This document shows positions 24,060-33,524 of a stretch of DNA of 64,000 nt, piece by piece. The stretch's first letter is position 1; the number at the start of each line of letters is the position of its first letter. Under the pieces are notes generated by a model. It searched no databases and was not told where the DNA came from. It saw only the letters and a list, made by a program, of their open reading frames with translations. The DNA is from Marivirga atlantica (GTDB lineage Bacteria; Bacteroidota; Bacteroidia; Cytophagales; Cyclobacteriaceae), in assembly GCF_016734805.1 (NCBI RefSeq), contig NZ_JAERQG010000004.1, forward strand, positions 186,001 to 250,000. Reading direction: 5' to 3'. Position numbers and translations under genes: made by a program.

Positions 24060-25213
24060 AAATCTTTAGCTAGTCGTATTCCATTGAACTGCCATTGCAA
24101 GTGCGGATGGAAAAAGTTTCTGTATGTTTTACGGGAATGATTTGACGGTGTTCCAATGGAGGCTCCTCTCAATACCATTTGGTTTACCATAAATTTACCA
24201 TTGTATTCGCCAATGGCTCCTTCTGGTTTTTTATATCTGGGATATGGCAAATAGGCACTACCTGTATGTTCCCAACGTTTACCCCAATTTAATTGATCAG
24301 CTGCTGTCTCCCATTCAAACTCGGTTGGCAAACGCATGCCTTTCCATTGTGCAAAGGCAAAAGCCTCATAAAAGCTGATATGCATCAAGGAAGCTTTTTC
24401 ATCAATTGGTTTTAATCCTTGAAATGTATAATAGTACCATTTTCCTTCTTGCTTGTGCCAGTAAAGTGGCCGATCGATGCCACTTTCATCAAGCCAGGCA
24501 CGTGCATCGCTATGCCAAAACTCATGATTTTCATAACCATTGGCTTCTATAAATTCAAGATATTCTCCATTGGTTACAAGCTGCTTATTAATGGCAGCAC
24601 CTTCCAGGTGCACTTCATGGCGGCCGTGCTCATTATCAAAAGAAAAGCCTTCTCCATTATGTCCAATGGTATAATTACCTTTTGGAACCTCCACAAAGCC
24701 AGAGGCTTCATTTTCAATTTTATACTCTTCAAAGTCTATCTTATAAACAGGGAAAAGTGGGTTATGTCCTAAAATGTATTTGATATCATAAAAAAGCAGC
24801 TCCTGGTGCTGTTGCTCATGATTAAAGCCGATCTCTAATATTTCCTGCTGCTCATTTGTTAAGTCACCACTTAAGAATGCCAGCATATGTTTATCTACAT
24901 GTGCTCTGAATTTGTAGATATCCTCCACAGTTGGTCTTGTCATGTTACCACGATTGGGCCTTAACATGCGCTCGCCCGCAGCCACATAATAACTATTAAA
25001 CAAATAAGGATATTGAGGATCAAACTCTGGATAAGCTTTCACATAAGGCTTAAGCAGGAAAGTCTCAAAGAACCAACTGGTATGTGCCAGATGCCATTTC
25101 GGAGGACTTACATCCTCAACAGGCTGGGCGACATAATCTTCAATTTGGAGAGGTTTACAAATAGCCTCAGAATGAGACCTGATAGATTTGTATTTTTCCT
25201 GATGTTGATTCAT
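24056..25213 (-). CDS. egtB: Ergothioneine biosynthesis sulfoxide synthase-like protein
   Basis: EgtB joins hercynine to a thiol with iron and oxygen. The protein of 385 residues has an N-terminal DinB-type bundle and a C-terminal FGE-sulfatase fold. The three iron-binding histidines are visible as H44 (HLAHTSWFFE) and H132/H136 (NHEQQHQEL). The C-terminal domain shows the family pattern (GMRLPTEFEWE and RGASIGTP). The ATG at 25213 is chosen over an upstream TTG at 25228. Whether the sulfur donor is cysteine or gamma-glutamylcysteine cannot be told. It overlaps egtD by four bases. Confidence 0.87.
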   Translation of the reverse strand: MNQHQEKYKSIRSHSEAICKPLQIEDYVAQPVEDVSPPKWHLAHTSWFFETFLLKPYVKAYPEFDPQYPYLFNSYYVAAGERMLRPNRGNMTRPTVEDIYKFRAHVDKHMLAFLSGDLTNEQQEILEIGFNHEQQHQELLFYDIKYILGHNPLFPVYKIDFEEYKIENEASGFVEVPKGNYTIGHNGEGFSFDNEHGRHEVHLEGAAINKQLVTNGEYLEFIEANGYENHEFWHSDARAWLDESGIDRPLYWHKQEGKWYYYTFQGLKPIDEKASLMHISFYEAFAFAQWKGMRLPTEFEWETAADQLNWGKRWEHTGSAYLPYPRYKKPEGAIGEYNGKFMVNQMVLRGASIGTPSNHSRKTYRNFFHPHLQWQFNGIRLAKDL

Positions 25214-25296
25214 AAATTCAACAATCAATATAATTGTTTTTTGTTTTGCCGCCTAAGCAAATACTTTAAAAAGCTCCTGATTTAGTTTCACCCAAA

Positions 25297-26808
25297 TTAG
25301 TTCAAAAACTCCTCAGCCATTTTATCAGGGAAATATTTATTTTGGATATTAACAAATTCATCACCTTTTAAATACATATCAATGGTAATTTCCTGAATAG
25401 AACTTAAGCCACATGCCGCTAATAACTCCATTGTTGCCTTTAGTGTGTTTTGATGAAAATTATAAGCCCTTTCTGCTTTATCGCTCACCACTAATCCCTT
25501 TTGAAGCATTTCATTTTGTGTGGCCACTCCTGTAGGGCAGGCATTTGTATTACACCTTAGTGCCTGAATGCAACCTACAGAAAACATAAAGCCTCTGGCA
25601 CTATTGCATATATCAGCTCCTAAAGCCCTTATTTTGATAATATTTTCTGCTGAAATAATTTTTCCGCTGGCAATAATCACGATGTCATTTCGAAGCTCCA
25701 TTTTTTGAAGCACTTTATGAATAAAGATTAGAGCAGGTTTTAGGGGAAGGCCAACACTATCAGAAAATTCTAATGGAGCAGCACCTGTTCCTCCTTCGGC
25801 ACCATCAACAGTGATGAAATCCGGTTTTATACCTGTTTTCTTCATAGATTCACAGAGCTCAACAAACTCCTCGGCCCTACCAACGCATAACTTGAAACCC
25901 ACAGGCTTACCTCCTGAAAGTTCCCTCAACTCAACAATAAAATCCAGCAAGCCTTCAGCATTTGAAAAATGACTATGGCTGGGAGGTGAAATAACAGTTG
26001 TATGAGGTTTAACTCCTCTTATCTTAGCAATTTCAGGTGTATTCTTTTCTCCCGGTAAAACACCACCATGTCCTGGTTTTGCACCTTGTGAGAGCTTGAT
26101 CTCAATCATTTTCACCTCAGGTCTGTTTGCACCTTCTTTGAACTTTTGGGGATCAAACTGACCATCCTCAGTTCTACAACCAAAGTAACCGGTTCCTATT
26201 TGCCACACTAAATCACCACCATTTTCTAAGTGGTAAGGGGAAATAGAACCCTCACCTGTGTTGTGGTAATAATTCCCCTTTTTAGCTCCAAGGTTCAATG
26301 CTCGGATAGCATTTTTACTTAATGAACCGAAACTCATGGCTGAAGTATTGAGCAATGACGCCTCATATGGTTGCTTGCAGTCTTTACCTCCAACTTTAAT
26401 TCTTGGAAATTCCTCATGCGGCTTTCTGGCATAAATTGAATGCCTCAAACCTTCATAATCACTATTATTTAGCTCCAACTGTGTACCAAATGGATGTGTA
26501 TCATTTACCGATTTAGCCCTTCTGTAAACCAATGCTCGATGGTTTCTGCTGAAAGGCTTACCATCAGTATTTCGCTCAATAAAGTACTGTTGTATTTCAG
26601 GAGATATTGATTCAAAGAAATACCTGAAATACCCAAGTACTGGAAAGTTTTTAAGTATCGCATGATTCTTTTGAAAAGTATTATAAACACCTATAAAGTA
26701 AATAACTCCAACAATTATAGGCCCTGCTAGCGGGATTATCTGGAAGTAGTGTAAAACTACAAGCCCACTGAACAAAATACCGCCTATCCATAGAAATTGA
26801 TTTCTCAT
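25297..26808 (-). CDS. FMN-binding glutamate synthase-like protein
   Basis: This 503-residue protein has two short N-terminal membrane spans (about 4-45) followed by the FMN-binding TIM-barrel domain of glutamate synthase (motifs NTSAMSFGSLSKNAIRALN, VDGAEGGTGAAP and ASGKIISAENIIK). C413, C419 and C424 (CIQALRCNTNAC) are placed like the ligands of the 3Fe-4S cluster in GltB. There is no glutaminase domain, so it is not a complete GltB. Proteins of this type (FMN-binding glutamate synthase family) have no settled role; ammonia-dependent or electron-transfer functions are guesses. It stands alone. Confidence 0.85.
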   Translation of the reverse strand: MRNQFLWIGGILFSGLVVLHYFQIIPLAGPIIVGVIYFIGVYNTFQKNHAILKNFPVLGYFRYFFESISPEIQQYFIERNTDGKPFSRNHRALVYRRAKSVNDTHPFGTQLELNNSDYEGLRHSIYARKPHEEFPRIKVGGKDCKQPYEASLLNTSAMSFGSLSKNAIRALNLGAKKGNYYHNTGEGSISPYHLENGGDLVWQIGTGYFGCRTEDGQFDPQKFKEGANRPEVKMIEIKLSQGAKPGHGGVLPGEKNTPEIAKIRGVKPHTTVISPPSHSHFSNAEGLLDFIVELRELSGGKPVGFKLCVGRAEEFVELCESMKKTGIKPDFITVDGAEGGTGAAPLEFSDSVGLPLKPALIFIHKVLQKMELRNDIVIIASGKIISAENIIKIRALGADICNSARGFMFSVGCIQALRCNTNACPTGVATQNEMLQKGLVVSDKAERAYNFHQNTLKATMELLAACGLSSIQEITIDMYLKGDEFVNIQNKYFPDKMAEEFLN

Positions 26809-26943
26809 GTTTTAAAAAAATTTGTACGTAACAGCTCAATTTAAAGCTAATTAATAAAGAGTCCTAATGTAAATAATGAAACAATAAGCTGATTGTTTGT
26901 TGTATTTTTAGGTTAATTTCGCACCATAATCTTAAATCTATTA

Positions 26944-27570
26944 ATGCAAGAAATTCATCAGGATGTCTTAGAAACAGCCATTGACCATCTGGCAGAGAAG
27001 GGCTTTTTTATTTGGGATGATTTTATCGCAAAGGATGAAGTATCAAATTTGATTAATACAATCAAACAAGACAAAGCTGCAGGAGAATTCAAAAAAGCTG
27101 GTATCGGTAAACAGGTATTGCATCAGGTAGATAGCTCCATCAGGGGAGATTATATTGAATGGGTAGATAGGCAACATCCCGCTCCAGTGGTTCAAAAATT
27201 CATTAACAAAATAGATGAGCTACGGACTTATATTAATCAAACCTGCTATTTGGGTTTAAAGGATTTCGAATGTCACTTCGCTATTTATCCTGAAAATACG
27301 TTTTATAAGAAACACATCGATAGGTTTCAGCAAAATGCTCACCGCGTACTTTCTTTTGTTCTTTACCTGAATGAAAACTGGCAAAAAGGCGATGGTGGTG
27401 AGCTAGGTATTTATCCTGATAAAGAAGAACATATTGTAGAACCAGTAGCAGGAAGACTTATTCTTTTCAGGAGTGAAATTTTGCACGAAGTACTACTTTC
27501 ACACAAAGAGCGCATTAGCCTTACAGGCTGGATGCTTGATAAAGACATGAGTCTTACTTTCTTACAATAG
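26944..27570 (+). CDS. 2-oxoglutarate/Fe(II)-dependent oxygenase, prolyl-hydroxylase-like
   Basis: This 208-residue protein belongs to the 2OG-Fe(II) oxygenases with a P4H/SM-20-like fold. The iron triad is H124 and D126 (KKHIDRF) with H181 (ILHEV), and R190 (KERISLTGW) should bind the 2-oxoglutarate carboxylate. The core YLNENWQKGDGGELGIYP is typical of bacterial SM-20/EGLN relatives, some of which hydroxylate EF-Tu or ribosomal proteins. The substrate here is unknown. No signal peptide is seen, so it is cytoplasmic. The gene is transcribed alone. Confidence 0.87.
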   Translation: MQEIHQDVLETAIDHLAEKGFFIWDDFIAKDEVSNLINTIKQDKAAGEFKKAGIGKQVLHQVDSSIRGDYIEWVDRQHPAPVVQKFINKIDELRTYINQTCYLGLKDFECHFAIYPENTFYKKHIDRFQQNAHRVLSFVLYLNENWQKGDGGELGIYPDKEEHIVEPVAGRLILFRSEILHEVLLSHKERISLTGWMLDKDMSLTFLQ

Positions 27571-27624
27571 AATTGCGAATTCAGAATTACGATTTACGAA
27601 ATTGGATTGACTCCCCATAAAATT

Positions 27625-28962
27625 CTATCTAGACCGAGGTATTGCATGTATAGCTTCTTGACGGCCATCTATATAATAGATAGAATCTCCTGTAAAAAAT
27701 GCTTCCTGCTCAAGCATAATTCGGATTTCCTTCTTCCATTCTTCTAAATAAACAGCGGCATTGAGCTCAATAGAATAAGCTGTATTCGGGTAAAGCGGAT
27801 AATCCCCAGAACCTGGCACACCACCTTGCTGATCCCACATACCAATAGTCGGGCCTGCCGCATGACCATGCAATCCGATAGGATGTGTGTAAATTGTAGG
27901 CTTCAATCCGGCAGCTTTTGCATCTTCTAATGCATTAGCTAACATTTCATTTCCTGTTCGCCCTGTCTTAAACTGATTGGTCAAGTGATCTTGAACAGCT
28001 TTACCTTGCTCAAAAGCTTTCTTTAAATAGACTGGAATTTCTTTTTCCTCTGGTTTCAAAACATAAGCATGCTCTTGTGTATCGGTGTTTAAGCCTAAAT
28101 AAGTTATACCGAAGTCAACATGAAGTAGATCTCCGGGAATAATGGTTTGTTGATCAGGTCTTTTGCTAAAGCTTCTTAAATGGTCAAAGCTTTCAGGATC
28201 TGCTCGTTGAATATCAACAGTAGGATGAAACCATGTATCCAATCCTAAATCATTAATTTCTTGTCTGTACCACCAAACCAAATCCTCTGTAGTACTTACG
28301 CCTGGAGTAATTGCTTCCAAAGAAAAACCTTTGGCAATAATTTGATGAGCAATTCTGCACAGTTGTTCATAAATAATGATTTCCGTTGCCGATCTGGTTT
28401 CCAGCCAGCCAACTGCAAGTGGTTCTGCGGAAACCACTTTATCTTTTAATGATTTCGGAGCATTACTCATAAAAAGCTCATATTCCGTTTTATTGATGCC
28501 ATCGGCATGGCCATAATCATCAGAATAATTCAGTCCTATCTGCTTTGGATTCAGGTCTTCTAAAAGATTAAATAATGCCTTCCATTGATCAGGCTGTAAT
28601 TCCGGGTTCCATGACTTCTCAAAGAAATCGCCTACTTTATACCTTGCCACTGCATAACCCTCAACAGCACCTTCACCTTCTGAATGATGCATTACTAAAA
28701 TAGTGCGTCTCCTGGCAGACATCCAGGTGGATGGCAACATAGTTTTTATAACAGGATCTTCATTATACTCTCTTGAAATAATAACCCAGGTATCGATAGA
28801 AGTGCGTTCCATTAAGTTCGGTAATACCGTTTCAAAACGCTGTTTTAATATTTTGTCTTCCAAGTTTGCTCTTTCACGTAGTGGAAGAATTTCAGCATAC
28901 TGAGCAGAACAAAAAGAAATTGTAAAGAATAAGCAGGTTAATCCTTGAAAGAATTTACGCAT
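27625..28962 (-). CDS. Secreted M24 family metallopeptidase (Xaa-Pro peptidase-like)
   Basis: The 445-residue protein has a signal peptide ending near CSAQ and a C-terminal pita-bread M24 domain. Probable metal ligands are D283 and D294 (HVDFGITYLGLNTD), a histidine in GLHGHAAGP (365 or 367), E399 (YSIELN) and E418 (MLEQEAFF). The N-terminal ~200 residues form the creatinase-like domain. Aminopeptidase P or prolidase activity in the periplasm is likely. It is nine bases from the next minus-strand gene, a TapB-like protein, and the two are likely cotranscribed. Confidence 0.87.
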   Translation of the reverse strand: MRKFFQGLTCLFFTISFCSAQYAEILPLRERANLEDKILKQRFETVLPNLMERTSIDTWVIISREYNEDPVIKTMLPSTWMSARRRTILVMHHSEGEGAVEGYAVARYKVGDFFEKSWNPELQPDQWKALFNLLEDLNPKQIGLNYSDDYGHADGINKTEYELFMSNAPKSLKDKVVSAEPLAVGWLETRSATEIIIYEQLCRIAHQIIAKGFSLEAITPGVSTTEDLVWWYRQEINDLGLDTWFHPTVDIQRADPESFDHLRSFSKRPDQQTIIPGDLLHVDFGITYLGLNTDTQEHAYVLKPEEKEIPVYLKKAFEQGKAVQDHLTNQFKTGRTGNEMLANALEDAKAAGLKPTIYTHPIGLHGHAAGPTIGMWDQQGGVPGSGDYPLYPNTAYSIELNAAVYLEEWKKEIRIMLEQEAFFTGDSIYYIDGRQEAIHAIPRSR

Positions 28963-28970
28963 TAATAAGT

Positions 28971-29660
28971 TTATTTAGAGTATTCAATTAGTACGGTATA
29001 ATATTTCAGATCTCCACTTTTATCGTATGATTCGGTTCTGACAGCTCCAACACCTTCAGCGATCCACTCTGCACTTCGCATTTCTCTTTTTCCCATCATG
29101 TCAATAACTGTAGTAGAAGTAATTTTATAAGTATTATAAGTTCCGGCCGGAACAGTGATTTCTTCTTCCGTAGTCACTTTTCTATCTTCTATGGTTATAT
29201 CAAACGACATGGGCATTGGTCCCTTTACAGTCATATGAACACCACCATCAGCCAATTGCTGACCAACTGATAGTTTTTCCGGCACTTCTATTGGATCCAT
29301 TTTCATTTCAACATCCATATTTTTGAATGCGTCTAATGTTTCGGCCGGCAGATATTGAGACATATCTATATGAATTACACCATCTTCACAGATGAACTCT
29401 ATCTCTTTTTCCATCTGCAATTTGTCCTTTTTATCAAAAGACTTCACAAGTGTTTTGGCTATAAGCTTGTTATCCGATTCTGTCATTTCAAGAATCTCGT
29501 ATGACTGCTTGCCTTCATACTTGTCCTTATGGTTATAGTTGGCAGTTGTCCATTTTTTACCTTCAGCGAAAGTATAAAAAGGATTGCAGTTGTTTTGTGC
29601 CTTTGCTGCGGTGGCAAGAAGAACAAATGAAGCGAGAATGATGGTAAATAGATTTTTCAT
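28971..29660 (-). CDS. Secreted protein, DUF3108/TapB-like
   Basis: This 229-residue protein has a signal peptide (MKNLFTIILASFVLLATAAK, then AQ). The mature part is a long beta-rich domain with the pattern ITVPAGTYNTYKIT near residue 180 and a C-terminal GVGAVRTESYDKSG, which is how DUF3108 and TapB-type proteins look. Such proteins are thought to sit in the periplasm and bind lipophilic or cell-wall ligands, but no function is established. The ATG at 29660 gives the natural signal peptide; an upstream start at 29687 adds nine residues. It is upstream of the M24 peptidase gene. Confidence 0.7.
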   Translation of the reverse strand: MKNLFTIILASFVLLATAAKAQNNCNPFYTFAEGKKWTTANYNHKDKYEGKQSYEILEMTESDNKLIAKTLVKSFDKKDKLQMEKEIEFICEDGVIHIDMSQYLPAETLDAFKNMDVEMKMDPIEVPEKLSVGQQLADGGVHMTVKGPMPMSFDITIEDRKVTTEEEITVPAGTYNTYKITSTTVIDMMGKREMRSAEWIAEGVGAVRTESYDKSGDLKYYTVLIEYSK

Positions 29661-29723
29661 GCGTATAACGTTGGTTTCATAGGGCACATGGAATTAGCAT
29701 CAACTATTCATCTGGTGTTTGGT

Positions 29724-29741
29724 CCTGATAGCTATCGGGAT
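29724..29741. repeat. 18-bp near-perfect palindrome
   Basis: TCCTGATAG and CTATCGGGA form a palindrome with a single G-T pair in a 175-base gap between two minus-strand genes. It resembles short palindromes dispersed in Bacteroidota genomes; only one copy was seen in this window. Confidence 0.45.
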
Positions 29742-29835
29742 TCACCCTCGAATATTTATGCTCATTTCATATCAATTGGATTTAACAATCGATGAAAATA
29801 CAATATTTACCTATCAAAGTAAAATTTAATAGAGC

Positions 29836-30561
29836 TTAAGCAGATTGTAACTCTTCGATCATTTGTGCACGAATCTTTTCTTTGAGGCTCTTTTGTTCCT
29901 TCTGGGTATAGCTGGAAGTATCTACAGGAGGCAGTACTTTTACTTTTATTTTGCCCGGACTCATTAATAAGCTACTTGGCCTCATCAATTTGGCTGCTCC
30001 TTTCACAACTATAGGAATAATTTTCACCTGTGCATCAATAGCTATTCTAAAGGCACCATCATAAAAGGGCTGCAGTACCTCAGCAGTTCTATTCATAGTG
30101 CCTTCAGGGAAAACTAAAATAGAGCTTTCTTCATTGAGCACTCTATTAAGACGTTGCTTACTTTTCTGCCTACTTTCAGGGCTAGACCGATCAACAACCA
30201 CAGTCACCATTTTCACAATGAAACCAAAAATTGGAATCTTAGTAAGCTCCTTTTTTGCCAATGCTCTGAAAGGTCTGTTGATGGCTTGAGGTAAAGCGGG
30301 TGAATCCAGAAAAGATGTGTGATTTACAATGAAAACATAGTTTTCATCTTTACTGATATTTTCCTGCCCTTCGATTTTATAAATTATTCGGTTTAATGAG
30401 CTGAAAATAAGTGACCAAAGCCTGATGGCTTTCCAGCTTAGTACATTTCCTCTTTTGTGCAATAAAGGAGGAATGATAAAAAAAGGAAATAGTATAATCA
30501 TGAAAACATGAAAAACTAAAAGTGCCCAGAGGGTGTAAATAAATCGAAATAATTTGATCAT
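29836..30561 (-). CDS. plsC: 1-acyl-sn-glycerol-3-phosphate acyltransferase
   Basis: PlsC adds the second acyl chain to lysophosphatidic acid at the inner membrane. The 241-residue protein starts with membrane helices (about 2-35) and has the catalytic HX4D motif NHTSFLD and the glycerol-phosphate motif FPEGTMNR. The ATG at 30561 is used because the frame upstream continues only from a TTG inside the CHAT gene. It lies 32 bases downstream of that gene. Substrate preference within the acyltransferase family cannot be read from sequence, so another lysolipid is possible. Confidence 0.88.
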   Translation of the reverse strand: MIKLFRFIYTLWALLVFHVFMIILFPFFIIPPLLHKRGNVLSWKAIRLWSLIFSSLNRIIYKIEGQENISKDENYVFIVNHTSFLDSPALPQAINRPFRALAKKELTKIPIFGFIVKMVTVVVDRSSPESRQKSKQRLNRVLNEESSILVFPEGTMNRTAEVLQPFYDGAFRIAIDAQVKIIPIVVKGAAKLMRPSSLLMSPGKIKVKVLPPVDTSSYTQKEQKSLKEKIRAQMIEELQSA

Positions 30562-30593
30562 GCTTGCTGCTTCTAGTTCACAAAAATGTGAAA

Positions 30594-33452
30594 TTATCTT
30601 GAAAACATGATAAAAGCTCCCCAATAGTAAGGGTCTTTGTACTGTTCCATGGTACTAAGCTGGGCTTTACGAAAAGCTTCTGCCACATTTCCGCTACTGG
30701 CTCTGTTCTTATAGAAATTTGACATCAACTGCTGGGTAGCGGCATCATCTACCTTCCATAAGCTCATAATGATGGATTGTGCACCCGCTATAATAAATGC
30801 CCGCTGTAAGCCATAAACGCCTTCACCTGCTTTCACATCACCCCTACCGGTTTCACAGGCTGATAGCACCACCATTTCAGTATTGGCCAAATTAAGGTGA
30901 ATGGCTTCGTAGGCAGTAAATACACCATTATCCGCCTGATTAAAAGATTGACTACTTCCGGTAGCTTCACTTGTGGCTGCACCTGAAAGCAACAGACCTG
31001 ATCTTAATAGCGGATTTTGCTGAATGTATTGTATTTGAATACCCATAAGATTATTCTGCAAATTATCATCTTCTAAAAAGAACCCATGGCTGGCCAAATG
31101 CAGTACATAAGGTGAAACAGTTTGCTTTAAATTATATTCTGAAGCTTTTTCTTCGGTATAATTCTGCACTTTTAATTGTGCTTTTAAATACTGGCTAATA
31201 ACATCAAGCTCCTTTTTTGTGCCTGGTAACTGTTGAATAGCACTATTACCATATGAGGGATTACCCAGCAGAAATGCAGTACTCGTTTTCGTTAATTGAT
31301 TGCTTTTCTGAGTTAGCAAATCATTAGGATGACCAATATATCTAATATCGTATTGCTGAATCAGATACTGGCCATTTGCTGCTTTCAGGGTGTTTAAGTT
31401 GAGTTGGTTATAAATGCCATCAGGAGAAATATAAAGCTTTTTATTTGCAGCTACTGCACTTTCTATAGGACCAAAGAACTTGTTATAAGAGTAGTCATCC
31501 TTAAATTTCTGCTTGATAACATTGTTGTAATAAGCAAAGTATCTTCCTTCAAGCTCTGATCCTTTATCATTGTAAATCAATTGAGGGCTGCCTGAACTTT
31601 TTATTACAAGGTAAACATATGCAGAGTTGTCGCTTAGCTGTTTGTCGTATATCGGAAATTGTATAACCTCAACTAATACTTCTCCAACCTTCAACTTAGC
31701 CTGTACTTTGTTTAAATCAAGATTTCTACTTTCAAAAGCTTTCGTAAAAGCCTTAGACTGTGAAGCCAGTGCTCTTTCTTTACTATTGGCAGCTTGCTCT
31801 AATGAATCTACATTAATCTGCTGTTCCTTTATGTCGTCTTCAGATAGGGCATAAACATTAGCCAGCTGCTGTTTTAAATCGAGCCATTCGTTATAAAGAC
31901 TCTTAAGTTCAGCATCATCACTATTATAAATTTCATTCTGAAGTGCTGTGGAAGCCGTTAGCAAGATTCCTTTGGTAGCTAGTCGATACCTAATTAAATC
32001 CTCGAGCAATTCAGGCTTCTGCTGATGGTTACTTGTGGCAAAATTGTAAAACCTAAAGAACCTTGGCTTAAGCTGCTCCCAATATTTAGTTTTCTCTGCT
32101 TCGCTTAAAGCAGGGAAATAAGTTTTGATGAATTCCATACTGATTTCCATCACCGCTTTAAAGCTACTGTATGCTTTGTCAAGTTCACCAATTTGCCATT
32201 GGCAAAGCGCAATATCTTCTTTGTTCTGAACTACTTTTGGATGTGTTTCCGATAACTTTCTTTCTCTTGTATAAAGTGCTTCCTCTAAATAATTGAGTGC
32301 TTCTTTGTTGTTGCCTTTGTATCGGTAAAGATTACCTAAATCGGCCTGTACCTCAGCTGTTTCCAGGTCATCGATACCTTTACTTTCTTTATACAGTTCA
32401 TAAGCTTCTTTCAATGAAGTTTCAGCTTTCTGCAACTCGCCTTTTTCTACATAAAGTGCAGCAATATTCGCTTTGGTGTGTGCTAAATTGGCCTCTGACT
32501 TCTTACCGATTTTTAGAAATGAAGATTGTAAATCAAGTACTTTTTCAAAAGTTGCCTCAGCCTTATCCAGTTCACCGTTTTCCTGCTCCAATATGGCTTG
32601 ATTAGTTAAAAACTGTAAATAGGTATCATTGCTTTCTGAAAGGCTTTCTTCTGAAACAGCTATGCATTGCTTCATATATTTAAGTGCTTCTGCACTTCTA
32701 CCCATATATTGATTAAGAATAGCCTTATTGTTGATATAAATGGCATAAGGTAATGGCTGCTCTTCCTTAATTTTAAGTAATTTATTTTCCAGCTGACTCA
32801 TCAAATCTTCAGCTTTCAAATAATCTCCTTCATTCATCCTTAGAACTGCCAGATTACTCATCTCGGCCAAATAGCCTATACTTTTCTCTCCTTGCATACG
32901 CTCCCAGCCCGATAGTGCTCTAATTGTAAAATCTTCAGCACTCTTAAAACGCCCCATATTATTATAGATAACACCTAATAAGCCCAATGATTTATAGTAA
33001 ATCGGGTTTGAGGCTGTATCCGTAGTTTGACTGGCAATGATAGCGGCCCTCAGGTAGGATTCCGTCATGAAATAATTACCCAGCCCATAACTGATGTTAG
33101 CGAAATCATAGAGTTGTCTTAATTTCTCTTGCTCAGTTTTCTTTTCATCTTCTCCCAACATAAAGTTGGCAGTTTTGATAATCCCCTCATCTTTTTGCTT
33201 ATTCTGAAAAGATGCTGTTTTATCGAGAAATGCAATGGCATAATTGAATGAAAGCGTATCATAACTAGCCGCTTTCTCTGAAGTTTTCTCCTTTAGAGTT
33301 TCCTTTAATATTTTTTCAGCCTTATCCTTTAAAGCATTTTTCAAACCGAACTGTGCCTGCACACTTGTATGAAATAGTATGCTTATGCTTATTGCCAATA
33401 ATAAAATATTTGAAATTTTTGGCTTTTGAGTAAGTTTAATAATTTTCTTCAT
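30594..33452 (-). CDS. Secreted TPR protein with a CHAT (caspase-like) protease domain
   Basis: The 952-residue protein has an N-terminal signal peptide (about 1-34), a long TPR array (about 90-420), a helical connector, and a C-terminal CHAT domain (about 620-952). The caspase-type dyad is H789 (LHLASHGFF) and C866 (LSACETGRG). CHAT proteases are separase/caspase relatives, best known as effectors cut loose by a trigger, for example in the Craspase system. Here the signal peptide would place it in the periplasm, which is common for Bacteroidota CHAT-TPR proteins of unknown role. No partner or substrate gene is evident next to it; plsC follows. Confidence 0.85.
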   Translation of the reverse strand: MKKIIKLTQKPKISNILLLAISISILFHTSVQAQFGLKNALKDKAEKILKETLKEKTSEKAASYDTLSFNYAIAFLDKTASFQNKQKDEGIIKTANFMLGEDEKKTEQEKLRQLYDFANISYGLGNYFMTESYLRAAIIASQTTDTASNPIYYKSLGLLGVIYNNMGRFKSAEDFTIRALSGWERMQGEKSIGYLAEMSNLAVLRMNEGDYLKAEDLMSQLENKLLKIKEEQPLPYAIYINNKAILNQYMGRSAEALKYMKQCIAVSEESLSESNDTYLQFLTNQAILEQENGELDKAEATFEKVLDLQSSFLKIGKKSEANLAHTKANIAALYVEKGELQKAETSLKEAYELYKESKGIDDLETAEVQADLGNLYRYKGNNKEALNYLEEALYTRERKLSETHPKVVQNKEDIALCQWQIGELDKAYSSFKAVMEISMEFIKTYFPALSEAEKTKYWEQLKPRFFRFYNFATSNHQQKPELLEDLIRYRLATKGILLTASTALQNEIYNSDDAELKSLYNEWLDLKQQLANVYALSEDDIKEQQINVDSLEQAANSKERALASQSKAFTKAFESRNLDLNKVQAKLKVGEVLVEVIQFPIYDKQLSDNSAYVYLVIKSSGSPQLIYNDKGSELEGRYFAYYNNVIKQKFKDDYSYNKFFGPIESAVAANKKLYISPDGIYNQLNLNTLKAANGQYLIQQYDIRYIGHPNDLLTQKSNQLTKTSTAFLLGNPSYGNSAIQQLPGTKKELDVISQYLKAQLKVQNYTEEKASEYNLKQTVSPYVLHLASHGFFLEDDNLQNNLMGIQIQYIQQNPLLRSGLLLSGAATSEATGSSQSFNQADNGVFTAYEAIHLNLANTEMVVLSACETGRGDVKAGEGVYGLQRAFIIAGAQSIIMSLWKVDDAATQQLMSNFYKNRASSGNVAEAFRKAQLSTMEQYKDPYYWGAFIMFSR

Positions 33453-33524
33453 TTATATCATTTAGCTAAACAAAACAGCTGCTTTACAAGTAGTTAAAAT
33501 AACTTTTTAATCAATCTGAAAGTA

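Noticed and set aside
27571-27624. Repeated AATTACGATTTACGAAATT-like sequence after the 2OG oxygenase gene
   Set aside because: It is short, imperfect and too AT-rich to separate from chance within this window.
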